From: Salinimicrobium marinum
GTDB lineage: Bacteria > Bacteroidota > Bacteroidia > Flavobacteriales > Flavobacteriaceae
Length of the DNA stretch: 64,000 bases
NCBI RefSeq assembly: GCF_014651535.1
Contig: NZ_BMXB01000003.1
Location: 62,001 to 126,000, forward strand
Direction of reading: 5' to 3'
The notes beneath the pieces are model-generated. The model did no database searches. It saw only the letters and a program-made list of their open reading frames with translations, and was not told the DNA's origin. Positions 35,858-44,148 of the stretch are shown in pieces. The first letter of the stretch is position 1. Each line of letters begins with the position of its first letter. The position numbers and the translations under genes are program-made.

Positions 35858-36667
35858 ATGAAAACTATCATTGTTGCCGTTGATTTTTCCCGAGAATCAG
35901 ATAACTCTTTGAGATATGCTGCAGGTCTTGCAAAAAAAATGGATGGGCGCATCGTTTTATTTAATTCGTTTAACCTGCCTATTCATATAGCCAATTCTTA
36001 TTTGCCCGCTTCTGCATTAAAAAACCTGGAAGATGAGAATAAAAAAGTCCTGAAAGAAAAATGTGACTGGCTTACCAACTCATTTTCTGTGGAAGCAACG
36101 TATGAATCTGGTTTCTTGCTGGAAGTCGTTGACGAACTGGAAAAACTGTTCAGAAAATATGAAGCAGATCTTATTGTCATGGGAATGGCTTCGGAATCTG
36201 TTGCCCAGGATCTTTTTGGTAACACCACTACTTCAGCAATCATGAAACTGAGTTTCCCTGTACTGGCTGTTCCTGAAGGCGCGGAGTTCACAGGAATGAA
36301 AAACATTCTTTTTGCTTATGACGGAATTGAAATGAAGCAGGATGTGATTCCGAAGAAAATAAAGGAGCTGGCAAAAACTTTTGAAGCCAATGTGGAAGTA
36401 TTTCATGTAAAGAGACCAACAGAAAAATCTGTGTCGGCAGAAGTCTTCGGGGAAGATTTGAAAGGGGATAGATATTTATATAAAGAAGTGGAATCCACTG
36501 ACATCATTAAGGAAATTGAGGCTGAGATGAAACAGATCAACGCCGATATTCTTATAATGGTGCCCCGAAAATATGGATTCTGGGAGTCATTGCTACACCG
36601 CAGTAAAACCCGCGTGATGGCGTCTGGATCTGATGTTCCTGTTCTTTCACTGCCTGTTTCGGAATAA
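35858..36667 (+). CDS. Tandem universal stress protein
   Basis: 269 residues made of two UspA-type domains (about 1-140 and 148-268). The first has the nucleotide-loop-like VMGMASES..GNTTTSAIM segment, close to the G-2x-G-9x-G-S/T ATP motif; the second domain's loop is degenerate. Flavobacterial two-domain Usp proteins are induced by stress or low energy, but no partner is evident here. ATG start; a TACCTTTA -7-like box lies 41 bases upstream of it (35810-35817). Convergent with the tpx-dgkA pair. Confidence 0.9.
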   Translation: MKTIIVAVDFSRESDNSLRYAAGLAKKMDGRIVLFNSFNLPIHIANSYLPASALKNLEDENKKVLKEKCDWLTNSFSVEATYESGFLLEVVDELEKLFRKYEADLIVMGMASESVAQDLFGNTTTSAIMKLSFPVLAVPEGAEFTGMKNILFAYDGIEMKQDVIPKKIKELAKTFEANVEVFHVKRPTEKSVSAEVFGEDLKGDRYLYKEVESTDIIKEIEAEMKQINADILIMVPRKYGFWESLLHRSKTRVMASGSDVPVLSLPVSE

Positions 36668-36674
36668 AAAATCC

Positions 36675-36707
36675 CTGATCCTGACTACGAAAAAACAGGA
36701 GGATCAG
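36675..36707. terminator. Hairpin between Usp and dgkA genes
   Basis: 8-bp stem (36675-36682 with 36700-36707), loop of 17 bases; one arm overlaps the dgkA stop codon. A weaker terminator candidate between convergent genes. Confidence 0.45.
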
Positions 36708-37069
36708 ATATCAAAAAAATATGGGAAATAGATAAAGGCGGCGATGATCACTGCTGTGATTGCGGCTACAAAAACAGCCCCTGCCGCCACATCTTTTATA
36801 TGGCCAATCTTGCTGTGGAAATCGGGATGAACAAAATCTGCTATAGCTTCAATGGCAGTATTCAAACCTTCTGCACACATGACCAAGCCTATGGCAAAGA
36901 ACTGAAACATCCATTCTGTAGCGGTAATTTCAAAATAAATTCCCGTTATGGTAACAACGATTGCTATAAAAAACTGAACCTGAAAACTTGGCTCATGTTT
37001 TAAAAGCAGCCAGGCTCCTTTAATTGCATAACCACCTCCCCGAATTCTACCGGAGATAAATTTGTACAT
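36704..37069 (-). CDS. dgkA: Diacylglycerol/undecaprenol kinase family protein
   Basis: 121 residues, the short DgkA-type integral membrane kinase with three helices. The catalytic/metal motif is visible as NTAIEAIADFV (Glu and Asn of the ExxNTAIE signature, here AEGLNTAIE) and the conserved KDVAAGAVF helix. Phosphorylates diacylglycerol or undecaprenol in the inner membrane to recycle lipid carriers. Starts one base after the tpx stop, so co-transcribed and probably translationally coupled. Confidence 0.92.
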   Translation of the reverse strand: MYKFISGRIRGGGYAIKGAWLLLKHEPSFQVQFFIAIVVTITGIYFEITATEWMFQFFAIGLVMCAEGLNTAIEAIADFVHPDFHSKIGHIKDVAAGAVFVAAITAVIIAAFIYFPYFFDI

Positions 37070-37070
37070 A

Positions 37071-37571
37071 CTATAAGAGGGTTTTTAAGGCCGAAAGATA
37101 ATCTGGTTCCTCTCCAATATCTTTTACCTGTTCGGTGTGAATAATTTTTCCGTTATCATCAAGAACAATTACCACACGGGAAAGTAAACCTTCCAAAGGC
37201 CCGTCGATCATTTCGAGTCCGTAGTCTTTTCCGAAATTTCTTTCTTTAAAATCTGACAGGTTTACCACATTTTCCAGCCCTTCATCATCAACGAATCTTT
37301 TTTGGGCAAATGGCAGGTCCCGGGAAATACAAAGAACTACAGTGTTCTTCAAATCGGTGGCCTTTTCATTGAAATTGCGTACCGAAGTGGCACACACTCC
37401 CGTATCAATACTGGGGAAAATATTCATGATTACGCGTTGCCCCTTAAAATCCTGTAATGTAGCGGTGCTAAGATCAGATTTTATTAATTCGAAGTGAGGT
37501 GCCTTTTCACCTATTTCCGGTAAATGACCATAAGTGGTGACAGGTTTGTTCTTAAAGGTTATCTGTGACAT
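37071..37571 (-). CDS. tpx: Thiol peroxidase Tpx
   Basis: 166 residues, Tpx-type peroxiredoxin. The peroxidatic cysteine is Cys60 in FPSIDTGVCATSV; Cys81 in VVLCISRDLPFAQ is also conserved. The resolving cysteine of E. coli Tpx (Cys95, after FAQSRF) is replaced by Val94 in FAQKRFVDDEG, so the usual intramolecular disulfide cannot form. It must use Cys81 or an outside thiol. Reduces alkyl hydroperoxides. First gene of a pair with dgkA. ATG start. Confidence 0.95.
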   Translation of the reverse strand: MSQITFKNKPVTTYGHLPEIGEKAPHFELIKSDLSTATLQDFKGQRVIMNIFPSIDTGVCATSVRNFNEKATDLKNTVVLCISRDLPFAQKRFVDDEGLENVVNLSDFKERNFGKDYGLEMIDGPLEGLLSRVVIVLDDNGKIIHTEQVKDIGEEPDYLSALKTLL

Positions 37572-37653
37572 AAATCTTCTGTTTATTGAATTGTTGAGTC
37601 ACTAAATTTATAATTTATGTCGTTGGGTTTTACTAAAAATATCATAAAACATG

Positions 37654-37683
37654 AAGGGCTGCTCAGATTTATGAGCAGCCCTT
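37654..37683. terminator. Terminator of the peroxiredoxin operon
   Basis: Perfect 12-bp stem (37654-37665 with 37672-37683) with a 6-base loop, between tpx and the 37706 gene. Confidence 0.85.
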
Positions 37684-37705
37684 TATTATTGATATTCAGT
37701 GAGTT

Positions 37706-37954
37706 CTATTTATCTATTGAACCTAATACCTTTTTTACAAAGTTATTTGCCGCATCACGTTCCGGCATACCGTCTTCGATCATTTGATGAACTTCAATAG
37801 CTCCGCAAATATTTGTGACTAATTCACCTATCACATCCATTTCCTGTTCACTGACAGAGCGGTGATCACAAAAACTTTCCAGTACATCAAGGGTACTTTC
37901 GAGTTTTTGAACATCATTGTTTTTTTGAAGATGTCTAATTACTGGTAACTTCAT
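37706..37954 (-). CDS. Small helical protein (DUF6952-like)
   Basis: 82 residues, no signal, mostly helical with a conserved-looking core CDHRSVSEQEMDVIGELVTNICGAIEVH. I believe it belongs to the Bacteroidetes DUF6952 group, which is found next to thioredoxin/peroxiredoxin genes, but cannot check. Two cysteines (Cys29 and Cys50). The ATG overlaps the thioredoxin-like gene by 20 bp, so the two are tightly co-expressed. A role in peroxide or thiol handling is inferred from context only. Confidence 0.75.
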   Translation of the reverse strand: MKLPVIRHLQKNNDVQKLESTLDVLESFCDHRSVSEQEMDVIGELVTNICGAIEVHQMIEDGMPERDAANNFVKKVLGSIDK

Positions 37955-38246
37955 CTACAAGATCTTTTAAAAGTTCAAATTTGTTAGTTTGTACCTGGTT
38001 CACCAGACTTCCGTTCTTAAAGGCTGCAAATGTAGGTAAGTTGTCTACCTTTGCAAGCTTTCTGGATTCCGGATTCTTTTCGGCATCCACCAATAGAAAA
38101 GTTGCATTTTCATGTTCGCCGGCCAGTTTTTTGAACTTCGGTTTCATTAGTCGGCAATTACCACACCAGCCGGCCATATATTGAACAACTACTGTGTCAT
38201 TTTCCGATATTACTTCAGCTAAATTATCTTCAGTAAGTTCTTTCAT
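37935..38246 (-). CDS. Thioredoxin-like protein
   Basis: 103 residues, thioredoxin fold without signal peptide. The active site is WCGNC (Cys27/Cys30) followed by RLMKPKFKKLA, with the cis-proline in NLPTFAAF. Asn instead of Pro between the cysteines should alter the redox potential compared with classical thioredoxin. It lies 8 bp behind the peroxiredoxin gene and is probably its dedicated reductant. Overlaps the following small gene by 20 bp. Confidence 0.92.
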   Translation of the reverse strand: MKELTEDNLAEVISENDTVVVQYMAGWCGNCRLMKPKFKKLAGEHENATFLLVDAEKNPESRKLAKVDNLPTFAAFKNGSLVNQVQTNKFELLKDLVDEVTSN

Positions 38247-38254
38247 AACAATTC

Positions 38255-38899
38255 TTAGTTTTTGCTTGTGCTCAGGTAAGAAGCAACTCCCTCACGGTTA
38301 GCATTCATAGCTTCTTTTCCTTCTTCCCAGTTTGCAGGACAAACTTCTCCTTTTTCCTGTACGTGGGTATAAGCATCGATTAATCTTATAAATTCTTTTA
38401 CGTTTCTTCCAAGTGGCATGTGGTTGATCCCTTCGTGAAATACCGTTCCTTCTTCATCAATTAGGTACGTAGCACGATAGGTTACATTGTCACCTTCTAC
38501 AGTGTAAGCACCTGTTTCTTCATTATAGGTTTCATTTGAAATATCAAGAATTCCTAACTGGTTACTTAGGTTTCTGTTGGAATCGGCAAGAATAGGGTAG
38601 GTAACACCTTCAATTCCTCCATCATCCTTTGGAGTATTTAACCAGGCAAAATGTACTTCGGGAGTATCACATGAAGCACCTACTACCATTACATTTCTTT
38701 TTTCAAATTCACCAAGAGCCTCTTGGAAAGCATGCAATTCTGTTGGGCAAACAAAAGTGAAGTCTTTTGGGTACCAGAACAATAGTACTTTTTTACCGTT
38801 GTTCTTTGCTTCTTCAAAGATATTTAATTTGAAGGTGTCCCCCATATCATTCATTGCGTTCACCTCTAAATTTGGGAATTTTTTTCCTACTAAAGCCAT
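38255..38899 (-). CDS. Typical 2-Cys peroxiredoxin (AhpC/Prx1 class)
   Basis: 214 residues. Peroxidatic Cys51 in DFTFVCPTELHAF and resolving Cys187 in GEVCPANW are both present, so it is a typical 2-Cys peroxiredoxin reducing hydrogen peroxide and organic hydroperoxides. The C-terminal YLSTSKN end lacks the YF motif associated with sensitivity to over-oxidation. First gene of the operon with the CGNC thioredoxin and the small helical protein. A TATCTTTG -7 box lies 37 bases upstream. Confidence 0.95.
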   Translation of the reverse strand: MALVGKKFPNLEVNAMNDMGDTFKLNIFEEAKNNGKKVLLFWYPKDFTFVCPTELHAFQEALGEFEKRNVMVVGASCDTPEVHFAWLNTPKDDGGIEGVTYPILADSNRNLSNQLGILDISNETYNEETGAYTVEGDNVTYRATYLIDEEGTVFHEGINHMPLGRNVKEFIRLIDAYTHVQEKGEVCPANWEEGKEAMNANREGVASYLSTSKN

Positions 38900-38935
38900 A
38901 CTGTTATTGATTTTTGTTTGTTCTTAAATTCTCTG

Positions 38936-38943
38936 CAAAGATA
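38936..38943 (-). promoter_or_regulatory. -7 box of the peroxiredoxin operon
   Basis: Minus-strand TATCTTTG matches TAnnTTTG exactly, 37 bases before the ATG. No clear TTG at -33. Confidence 0.5.
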
Positions 38944-39048
38944 AAATTTAAGTAGGAGTTGTACTATTATGAAAATCTAAATTTCCTATTTCACAATAGA
39001 TTAACTCAATGGCTGTAAGAAACTTCTATAGTCGGTGTTTATGAAGGT

Positions 39049-40533
39049 CTAGGCTTCAGATGTTTTAGAGGTAAGTTGCTTGATTTTAATATTAAAGGCG
39101 GCAAAGAACAGGGTCATAAACGGACTTAAATAATTGAAGATCGCATAGACAAAATAAGAGGCTACCGGAACACCTAAGACCCCGCTGTGATATGCGCCGC
39201 AGGTATTCCACGGAATCAATACAGAAGTTACAGTTCCTGAATCCTCCAAGGACCTACTGAGGTTTTCTGGGGCCAGGCCTTTGTCTTTATAGGCTTTTGC
39301 AAACATTTTTCCGGGTACTACAATAGCCAGATATTGGTCTGATGCAGTTGCGTTTAGCGCGAGACAGCTCACCACAGTACTGGTAAACAATCCAAAGGTG
39401 GTATGGAAAAGGTTGAGAAGTGCCCGGCTAATCGCTGCCAGGGCTCCTATGGCATCCATGATTCCTCCAAAGACCATTGCGCAGATAATCAGCCAGATGG
39501 TTCCCAACATTCCGGCCATTCCTCCTGAAGAGAATAGGTCATTCAGGTTTTCATTTTCCGTAGTAATAGAAGTGTTAACAGTAATAGCGTTCATGACACC
39601 CTTATAGGCACTTTCAAAAGTAAGGCTTTCTGCTCCCGCGGCTTCAGCAACTATGTTTGGCTGAAAAAACAGCGCAGCAACCGCTCCAAGGAGGGTTCCC
39701 AGTAAAAGGGCAATAAGCGGAGGTGTTTTCTTGACAATTAATACTATCACGAGCAATGGCACCACAAATAGCCACGGACTTATAGTAAAGGCTGCTTCAA
39801 TAGAGGTTAATATGGAGGCGGTATCTGCAGTTCCGGATGTTTCTAAAGTAAATCCCAGAATGATAAATACTATAAGGGTTATAATTATAGTAGGAACTGT
39901 GGTAAGGGTCATGTACCGTATATGGGTGAAAATATCTGTGCCGGCCATGGCAGGTGCCAGGTTGGTGGTGTCACTCAGCGGAGATAATTTATCCCCAAAA
40001 TATGCCCCTGAGAGAATAGCTCCTGCAGTCATCCCTACAGAAATCCCCAGGGCTTCCGCTATTCCTATCAGCGCAATACCTACCGTTGCCGAAGTAGTCC
40101 AGCTACTTCCTGTAGCTACAGAAATGACTGCACAAATCACCACACAGGCCGCTAAAAAGATGGTGGGATGCAAAATTTGAAGTCCGTAGTAGATCATTGT
40201 GGGGATAATCCCGCTAATGAGCCAGGTACCGGCTAGAGAACCTACCAGCAGTAAAATCAGGATAGCACCCGTCGTGGCTTTGATATTCGTCGCCACTTCC
40301 TCAATCATGCTGTCAAAAGAAACTTTATTAAAAACTCCTACAATAGCAGCAACTGAGCTACCCATTAAAAGTATGAATTGATTAGATCCACTAAGGGCTT
40401 CATCGCCGTAGACAAAAACATTATATGCGAGCATTCCCACGAGGGCAAAAACCGGGATTAAAGCTTCCCAAATACTTAATTCTTTATTTTCTGTAATCTC
40501 TTCAGTGTCTTTAACGAACTGCTCGTCTTCCAT
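39049..40533 (-). CDS. nhaC: NhaC-family Na+/H+ antiporter
   Basis: 494 residues with 11-12 hydrophobic segments, matching the NhaC family of sodium/proton antiporters. Typical segments are TGSSWTTSATVGIALIG, SGAYFGDKLSPLSDTTNLAP and the later LIPWNTCGAYHSGVLGV motif. Located in the inner membrane; uses the proton gradient to expel sodium, which suits a marine or saline habitat. Single gene with its own ATG and about 190 bp of upstream DNA. Confidence 0.94.
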   Translation of the reverse strand: MEDEQFVKDTEEITENKELSIWEALIPVFALVGMLAYNVFVYGDEALSGSNQFILLMGSSVAAIVGVFNKVSFDSMIEEVATNIKATTGAILILLLVGSLAGTWLISGIIPTMIYYGLQILHPTIFLAACVVICAVISVATGSSWTTSATVGIALIGIAEALGISVGMTAGAILSGAYFGDKLSPLSDTTNLAPAMAGTDIFTHIRYMTLTTVPTIIITLIVFIILGFTLETSGTADTASILTSIEAAFTISPWLFVVPLLVIVLIVKKTPPLIALLLGTLLGAVAALFFQPNIVAEAAGAESLTFESAYKGVMNAITVNTSITTENENLNDLFSSGGMAGMLGTIWLIICAMVFGGIMDAIGALAAISRALLNLFHTTFGLFTSTVVSCLALNATASDQYLAIVVPGKMFAKAYKDKGLAPENLSRSLEDSGTVTSVLIPWNTCGAYHSGVLGVPVASYFVYAIFNYLSPFMTLFFAAFNIKIKQLTSKTSEA

Positions 40534-40670
40534 GTGTAGCGGTTTTGTGCTGTAATGTTACGATTTTTCGGGAAGAGTTGAAAGTGCTAATCTAAAGTTT
40601 AGCGGGAGTGTGCTGAAAATCAGAAGGAATACTTTGATTCCGATAATAAAAAATGATTATAAAAAGAAAA

Positions 40671-40702
40671 GTGTTCAGCAAAATCTGATTTTCACTGAAC
40701 AC
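40671..40702 (-). terminator. Terminator of deoC-deoD
   Basis: 8-bp outer stem (40671-40678 with 40695-40702) extended by an inner AAAATC/GATTTT pairing with a bulge, followed on the minus strand by a T-rich run. It lies 23 bases after the deoD stop. Confidence 0.7.
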
Positions 40703-40725
40703 CGCTAATATCAGAAATTTACATT

Positions 40726-41424
40726 TTATCCCAATTCCAAGGCAATTTCCATCATGCCTTTAAAGGTTGTTTCCCTCTCTTCGGCAGTAGTTCTTTCCCC
40801 TGTTACCAGCGAGTCAGAAATTGTTAAGAGAGACAGCGCATTGACATTATGTTTTGCTGCAATGGTGTATAAACCCGATGTCTCCATCTCCACGCAAAGC
40901 ACCTTAAAATTTGACCAATTTTGATAAAAATCAAATTCATCTGAATAGAATTCATCACTGGAAAGAACATTGCCCGCTTTTACCGGAATTCCTTTTTCCT
41001 TTGCTGCTTCCACCGCCTGCATGAATAGATCAAAATCTGCGGTGGGGGCAAAATCTGCTCCGTTAAACCTTGCACGGTTTACCCCGGAGGTAGAAGATGC
41101 AGCCATGGCAATGACAATGTCCCGCAATTTTATGTCTTTTTGATAAGAACCTGCACTTCCCACACGAATTAGGTTTTTTACATCGTAATCTGTGATCAGT
41201 TCGTGGGCGTAAATGGAAATTGAGGGAACGCCCATTCCGGTTCCCTGAACCGAAATTCTTTTTCCCCTGTAGGTTCCGGTATATCCAAACATGTTCCGGA
41301 CCTTATTATAGCAAATTACATCCTCAAGATAGGTTTCGGCAATCCATTTTGCCCTTAATGGATCTCCAGGTAATAACACGGTTTCCGCTATTTCTCCTTT
41401 TTTTGCTTCTATATGAATGCTCAT
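40726..41424 (-). CDS. deoD: Purine-nucleoside phosphorylase DeoD
   Basis: 232 residues, the hexameric bacterial DeoD type. Phosphate-binding [10 protein letters not shown] near residue 21, the RVGSAGSYQ motif near 87, and EMETSGLY with the following TISDSL segment (catalytic Asp) near 180-205. Cleaves purine (deoxy)nucleosides with phosphate to base and (deoxy)ribose 1-phosphate. Overlaps deoC by 4 bp, forming a two-gene nucleoside catabolic operon. Confidence 0.95.
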   Translation of the reverse strand: MSIHIEAKKGEIAETVLLPGDPLRAKWIAETYLEDVICYNKVRNMFGYTGTYRGKRISVQGTGMGVPSISIYAHELITDYDVKNLIRVGSAGSYQKDIKLRDIVIAMAASSTSGVNRARFNGADFAPTADFDLFMQAVEAAKEKGIPVKAGNVLSSDEFYSDEFDFYQNWSNFKVLCVEMETSGLYTIAAKHNVNALSLLTISDSLVTGERTTAEERETTFKGMMEIALELG

Positions 41425-42074
41425 TTATTTAATTCTTTTACTATTGATATTCCAGATGAAGTCCCGATTCTATCCACACCGAGCTCTATATAATTTAAGG
41501 CAGTATCCAGGTTTTTAATTCCGCCCGAAGCTTTGATCTTTGCCTGCCCTTCCACAGCGTCTTTCATTATTTTAACATGGTCTTTCTCTGCACCTCCGGT
41601 TCCAAAGCCGGTAGAGGTTTTTACAAAATCGGCCTTGGCCTTTACAGCTAATTTGGAGGCAATGGTGATTTCTTCCCGGGTTAGATAACAGGTTTCGATG
41701 ATAACTTTGAGCACATTGGAGCCTATGCCTTCCTTCACACCTCTGATTTCCTGCTCTACCAGGTCGAAATTTTTAGACTTTAATGCTCCCACATTGATTA
41801 CCATATCAATTTCTGTAGCGCCATCTTTTACAGCTTGTTTTGCCTCAAAAACCTTTGCTTCCCTGGACATGGAGCCCAATGGAAATCCAACTACCGAACA
41901 CACTTTGACATCACTGCCAGAAAGCTCCTCCTTTACAAGCGGCACAAAACAGCTGTTGACACAAACAGAGAAAAAATTATATTCTTTAGCTTCTGAACAT
42001 AATTCCCTAACATCAGACGCTGTAGCCGTGGCTTTTAACAGCGTGTGGTCAATATATTTGTTTATTTCTATCAT
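41421..42074 (-). CDS. deoC: Deoxyribose-phosphate aldolase DeoC
   Basis: 217 residues, a TIM-barrel class I aldolase. Starts with the [10 protein letters not shown] segment, has the GFPLGSM motif, [13 protein letters not shown] in the middle, and the Schiff-base lysine in [11 protein letters not shown]. Cleaves 2-deoxyribose 5-phosphate to acetaldehyde and glyceraldehyde 3-phosphate. First gene of the deoC-deoD operon. A minus-strand TATCTTTG -7-like box lies about 82 bases upstream (42156-42163). Confidence 0.95.
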   Translation of the reverse strand: MIEINKYIDHTLLKATATASDVRELCSEAKEYNFFSVCVNSCFVPLVKEELSGSDVKVCSVVGFPLGSMSREAKVFEAKQAVKDGATEIDMVINVGALKSKNFDLVEQEIRGVKEGIGSNVLKVIIETCYLTREEITIASKLAVKAKADFVKTSTGFGTGGAEKDHVKIMKDAVEGQAKIKASGGIKNLDTALNYIELGVDRIGTSSGISIVKELNK

Positions 42075-42193
42075 TGAATAATTTTATAAAATTAAAACTT
42101 ATTTCTTCTGAATATTTGTATCTGCAAAACCTGAGTCCTGCTTTACATTTTCCTTCACCAAAGATACTCAATCAAGATTTTCTTTTATAAAAA

Positions 42194-42219
42194 AACCGGC
42201 TCTTGTTTGGGAGCCGGTT
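42194..42219 (-). terminator. Terminator of the PLP-enzyme gene
   Basis: 9-bp perfect GC-rich stem (42194-42202 with 42211-42219), 8-base loop, then a seven-T run on the minus strand, 24 bases after the stop. Confidence 0.85.
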
Positions 42220-42242
42220 GTAACTCTTTTAAAGGTTGCTAT

Positions 42243-43442
42243 TTATAAAACATCGAGTTTCAGCATACAGCTTTTCATCATTTCATAGGTGCGGTGAATG
42301 TCATTGTCCAATCCTATGGAGAACCTGATTAATCCGTCGCTCAAGCCCATTTCTTTTTGTTCTTCTTCAGGAATTTCAGATGAAGTAGAGCTTCCGGGGG
42401 CACTGAATAAGGTTTTGTAAAAACCTAAACTTACAGCAAGATATCCGAGGTTGTTTTCCTGCATCATCTCCATTAATGCATTTGCTTTGTCAATAGAACC
42501 GGCATCTATGGTCAGCATTCCGCCGAAACCATATTCTTCATTCATCATAGCTTTGTAAAGCTCGTGGCTTGGATGAGATTTTAATCCCGGATAAACCGTT
42601 TTTAGGCCATCGGCTTCAAATTTTTCAGCTAAATAGAGTGCGTTTTTGCTGTGTTGCTTGATCCGGATATGTAGTGTGCGAAGATTTTTAAGGATAGATG
42701 CAGCACGCAGGCTGTCCATCGTTGGCCCAAGCAGCATACTGGCACCATCGTTAACACTTCTAAGGGAATTGATGAACTCCTGACTTCCACAGGTTACTCC
42801 GCCAACGGTATCGCTGCTTCCGTTGATGAATTTAGTCAAACTATGAATGACCACATCGGCGCCCAATTTTCCAGGTGATATCGCCAAAGGTGAAAAGGTG
42901 TTATCTACCACCAGTTGCAGGTTATGCTTCTTTGCAATTCTGGAAAGCGCTTCAATATCTGCTACTTCTAAAAGAGGATTACTCACTGCTTCACAATACA
43001 AAACTTTTGTCTCGGAAGTAACGGCAGCTTCCACTTTTTCAAGGTTTGTAATATCAACAAATGAAGTGCTGATGTTTAAACGTGGCGCAAAATTCTTCAG
43101 AAATGCATAGGTTCCGCCGTAAATCGTTCTGCTGGAAACAATATGATCGCCGCTTTGGCAAAGCTGCAATAGTACAGGAGTAATGGCGCCCATCCCGCTG
43201 GCAGCAACATTGGCAGCTTCGGTTCCTTCCATGGCAGCCAAAGCCTCGCCAAGGTAAAGATTGGAAGGGGAAGAATGTCGTGAATATAAATAACAACCTT
43301 CGGCATTTCCTTCAAAGGTGTCGAACATGGTTTTTGCTGAAAGGAACGTGTAAGTGGAGGAATCTGAAATACTGGGATTCACTCCGCCAAATTCTCCAAA
43401 ATATTGTAGATCCTGGATCTGGTCTGCGGGATTGAATTTCAT
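42243..43442 (-). CDS. Cystathionine gamma-synthase/lyase-family PLP enzyme
   Basis: 399 residues from the ATG at 43442; the in-frame TTG at 43469 is unlikely. A Cys/Met-metabolism PLP enzyme of fold type I: YSRHSSPSN near residue 51, GMGAITPVLLQL and YGGTYAFL for cofactor binding, DNTFSPLA, and the Schiff-base lysine in HSLTKFINGSSD. At the position of the methionine gamma-lyase catalytic cysteine the sequence is YGGT, so a cystathionine gamma-synthase/lyase or homoserine sulfhydrylase role is favoured over MGL. Divergent from an Lrp regulator 158 bp away that is its likely controller. Confidence 0.9.
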   Translation of the reverse strand: MKFNPADQIQDLQYFGEFGGVNPSISDSSTYTFLSAKTMFDTFEGNAEGCYLYSRHSSPSNLYLGEALAAMEGTEAANVAASGMGAITPVLLQLCQSGDHIVSSRTIYGGTYAFLKNFAPRLNISTSFVDITNLEKVEAAVTSETKVLYCEAVSNPLLEVADIEALSRIAKKHNLQLVVDNTFSPLAISPGKLGADVVIHSLTKFINGSSDTVGGVTCGSQEFINSLRSVNDGASMLLGPTMDSLRAASILKNLRTLHIRIKQHSKNALYLAEKFEADGLKTVYPGLKSHPSHELYKAMMNEEYGFGGMLTIDAGSIDKANALMEMMQENNLGYLAVSLGFYKTLFSAPGSSTSSEIPEEEQKEMGLSDGLIRFSIGLDNDIHRTYEMMKSCMLKLDVL

Positions 43443-43514
43443 AATGATGAGGTTTAATGTATATTTCAAAATAAAAGGAAATAAGAATGAAATTCAAGAG
43501 ATGTGGATTTATTC

Positions 43515-43527
43515 AGATTAATAATCT
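43515..43527. promoter_or_regulatory. 13-bp palindrome in the divergent Lrp/PLP-enzyme region
   Basis: AGATTA-A-TAATCT is a perfect dyad 13 bases upstream of the lrp-type gene's -33 box and in the promoter zone of the divergent PLP-enzyme gene. Candidate Lrp/AsnC operator. Confidence 0.4.
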
Positions 43528-43540
43528 ATTTATAATATCA

Positions 43541-43568
43541 TTGGTAGAATTATTTTCTGATACATTTG
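43541..43568 (+). promoter_or_regulatory. Promoter of the Lrp/AsnC regulator
   Basis: TTG (43541-43543), 17-base spacer, TACATTTG (43561-43568), an exact match to the Bacteroidetes -33/-7 consensus. It lies 32 bases before the ATG. Confidence 0.75.
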
Positions 43569-43600
43569 TTTTAATCAGAATTTTATAGAAAAATTTACAG

Positions 43601-44059
43601 ATGAACCTCGATCAGACAGATAAAAAACTGCTTCAGTTATTACAGGCAGAAAGTAAACGGACCAACAAAGATTTAGCGAACCGACTTAATTTGTCGGTTA
43701 CTGCGGTGTACGAAAGAATTCGGAAACTGGAAAAAGCGGGAGTGATCTCTAAATATGTTGCCCTGGTAGCTCCAGATAAGGTGGAGAAATCTTTCCTTGC
43801 CTTTTGTCAGATCAAACTGGTGCAGCACACCAAAACCAACGTAGTTGATTTTGAATCAGAGGTCACCAAACTTACAGAAGTACTGGAATGTTTTCACGTG
43901 AGTGGGGAGTACGATTATATTTTAAAGGTGATGGTGAAGGATATGCAGGCGTACCGCGAATTCATGCTTAACAAATTAACTGCCCTCAAACATATTGGAA
44001 GTACGCAAAGTACTTTTGTGATTAGTCCGGTGAAAAGTACGACTGCTTTAATTCTGTAA
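43601..44059 (+). CDS. Lrp/AsnC-family transcriptional regulator
   Basis: 152 residues. N-terminal HTH (about 5-60, KKLLQLLQAESKRTNKDLANRLNLSVTAVYERIRKLEKAGVI) and C-terminal RAM/AsnC ligand domain (about 65-145, with VSGEYDYILKVMVKDMQAYREFM). Binds an amino acid and regulates amino-acid metabolism as a dimer or octamer. It is divergent from a cystathionine gamma-synthase-like gene across 158 bp containing a perfect palindrome, so regulation of sulfur amino-acid metabolism is likely. It has an exact promoter match. Confidence 0.94.
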   Translation: MNLDQTDKKLLQLLQAESKRTNKDLANRLNLSVTAVYERIRKLEKAGVISKYVALVAPDKVEKSFLAFCQIKLVQHTKTNVVDFESEVTKLTEVLECFHVSGEYDYILKVMVKDMQAYREFMLNKLTALKHIGSTQSTFVISPVKSTTALIL

Positions 44060-44148
44060 ATTTTAGGGGGCTGCTATTTCTGAAGGATGTAAAATCATAA
44101 AATCCTGGAAAATTTCTTTTTCCTAAATTGTAAACCAAACAAGGAGTT

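Noticed and set aside
42243-43442. Calling the PLP enzyme methionine gamma-lyase
   Set aside because: The catalytic cysteine position of MGL reads YGGT here, so a cystathionine gamma-synthase/lyase-type call is safer.
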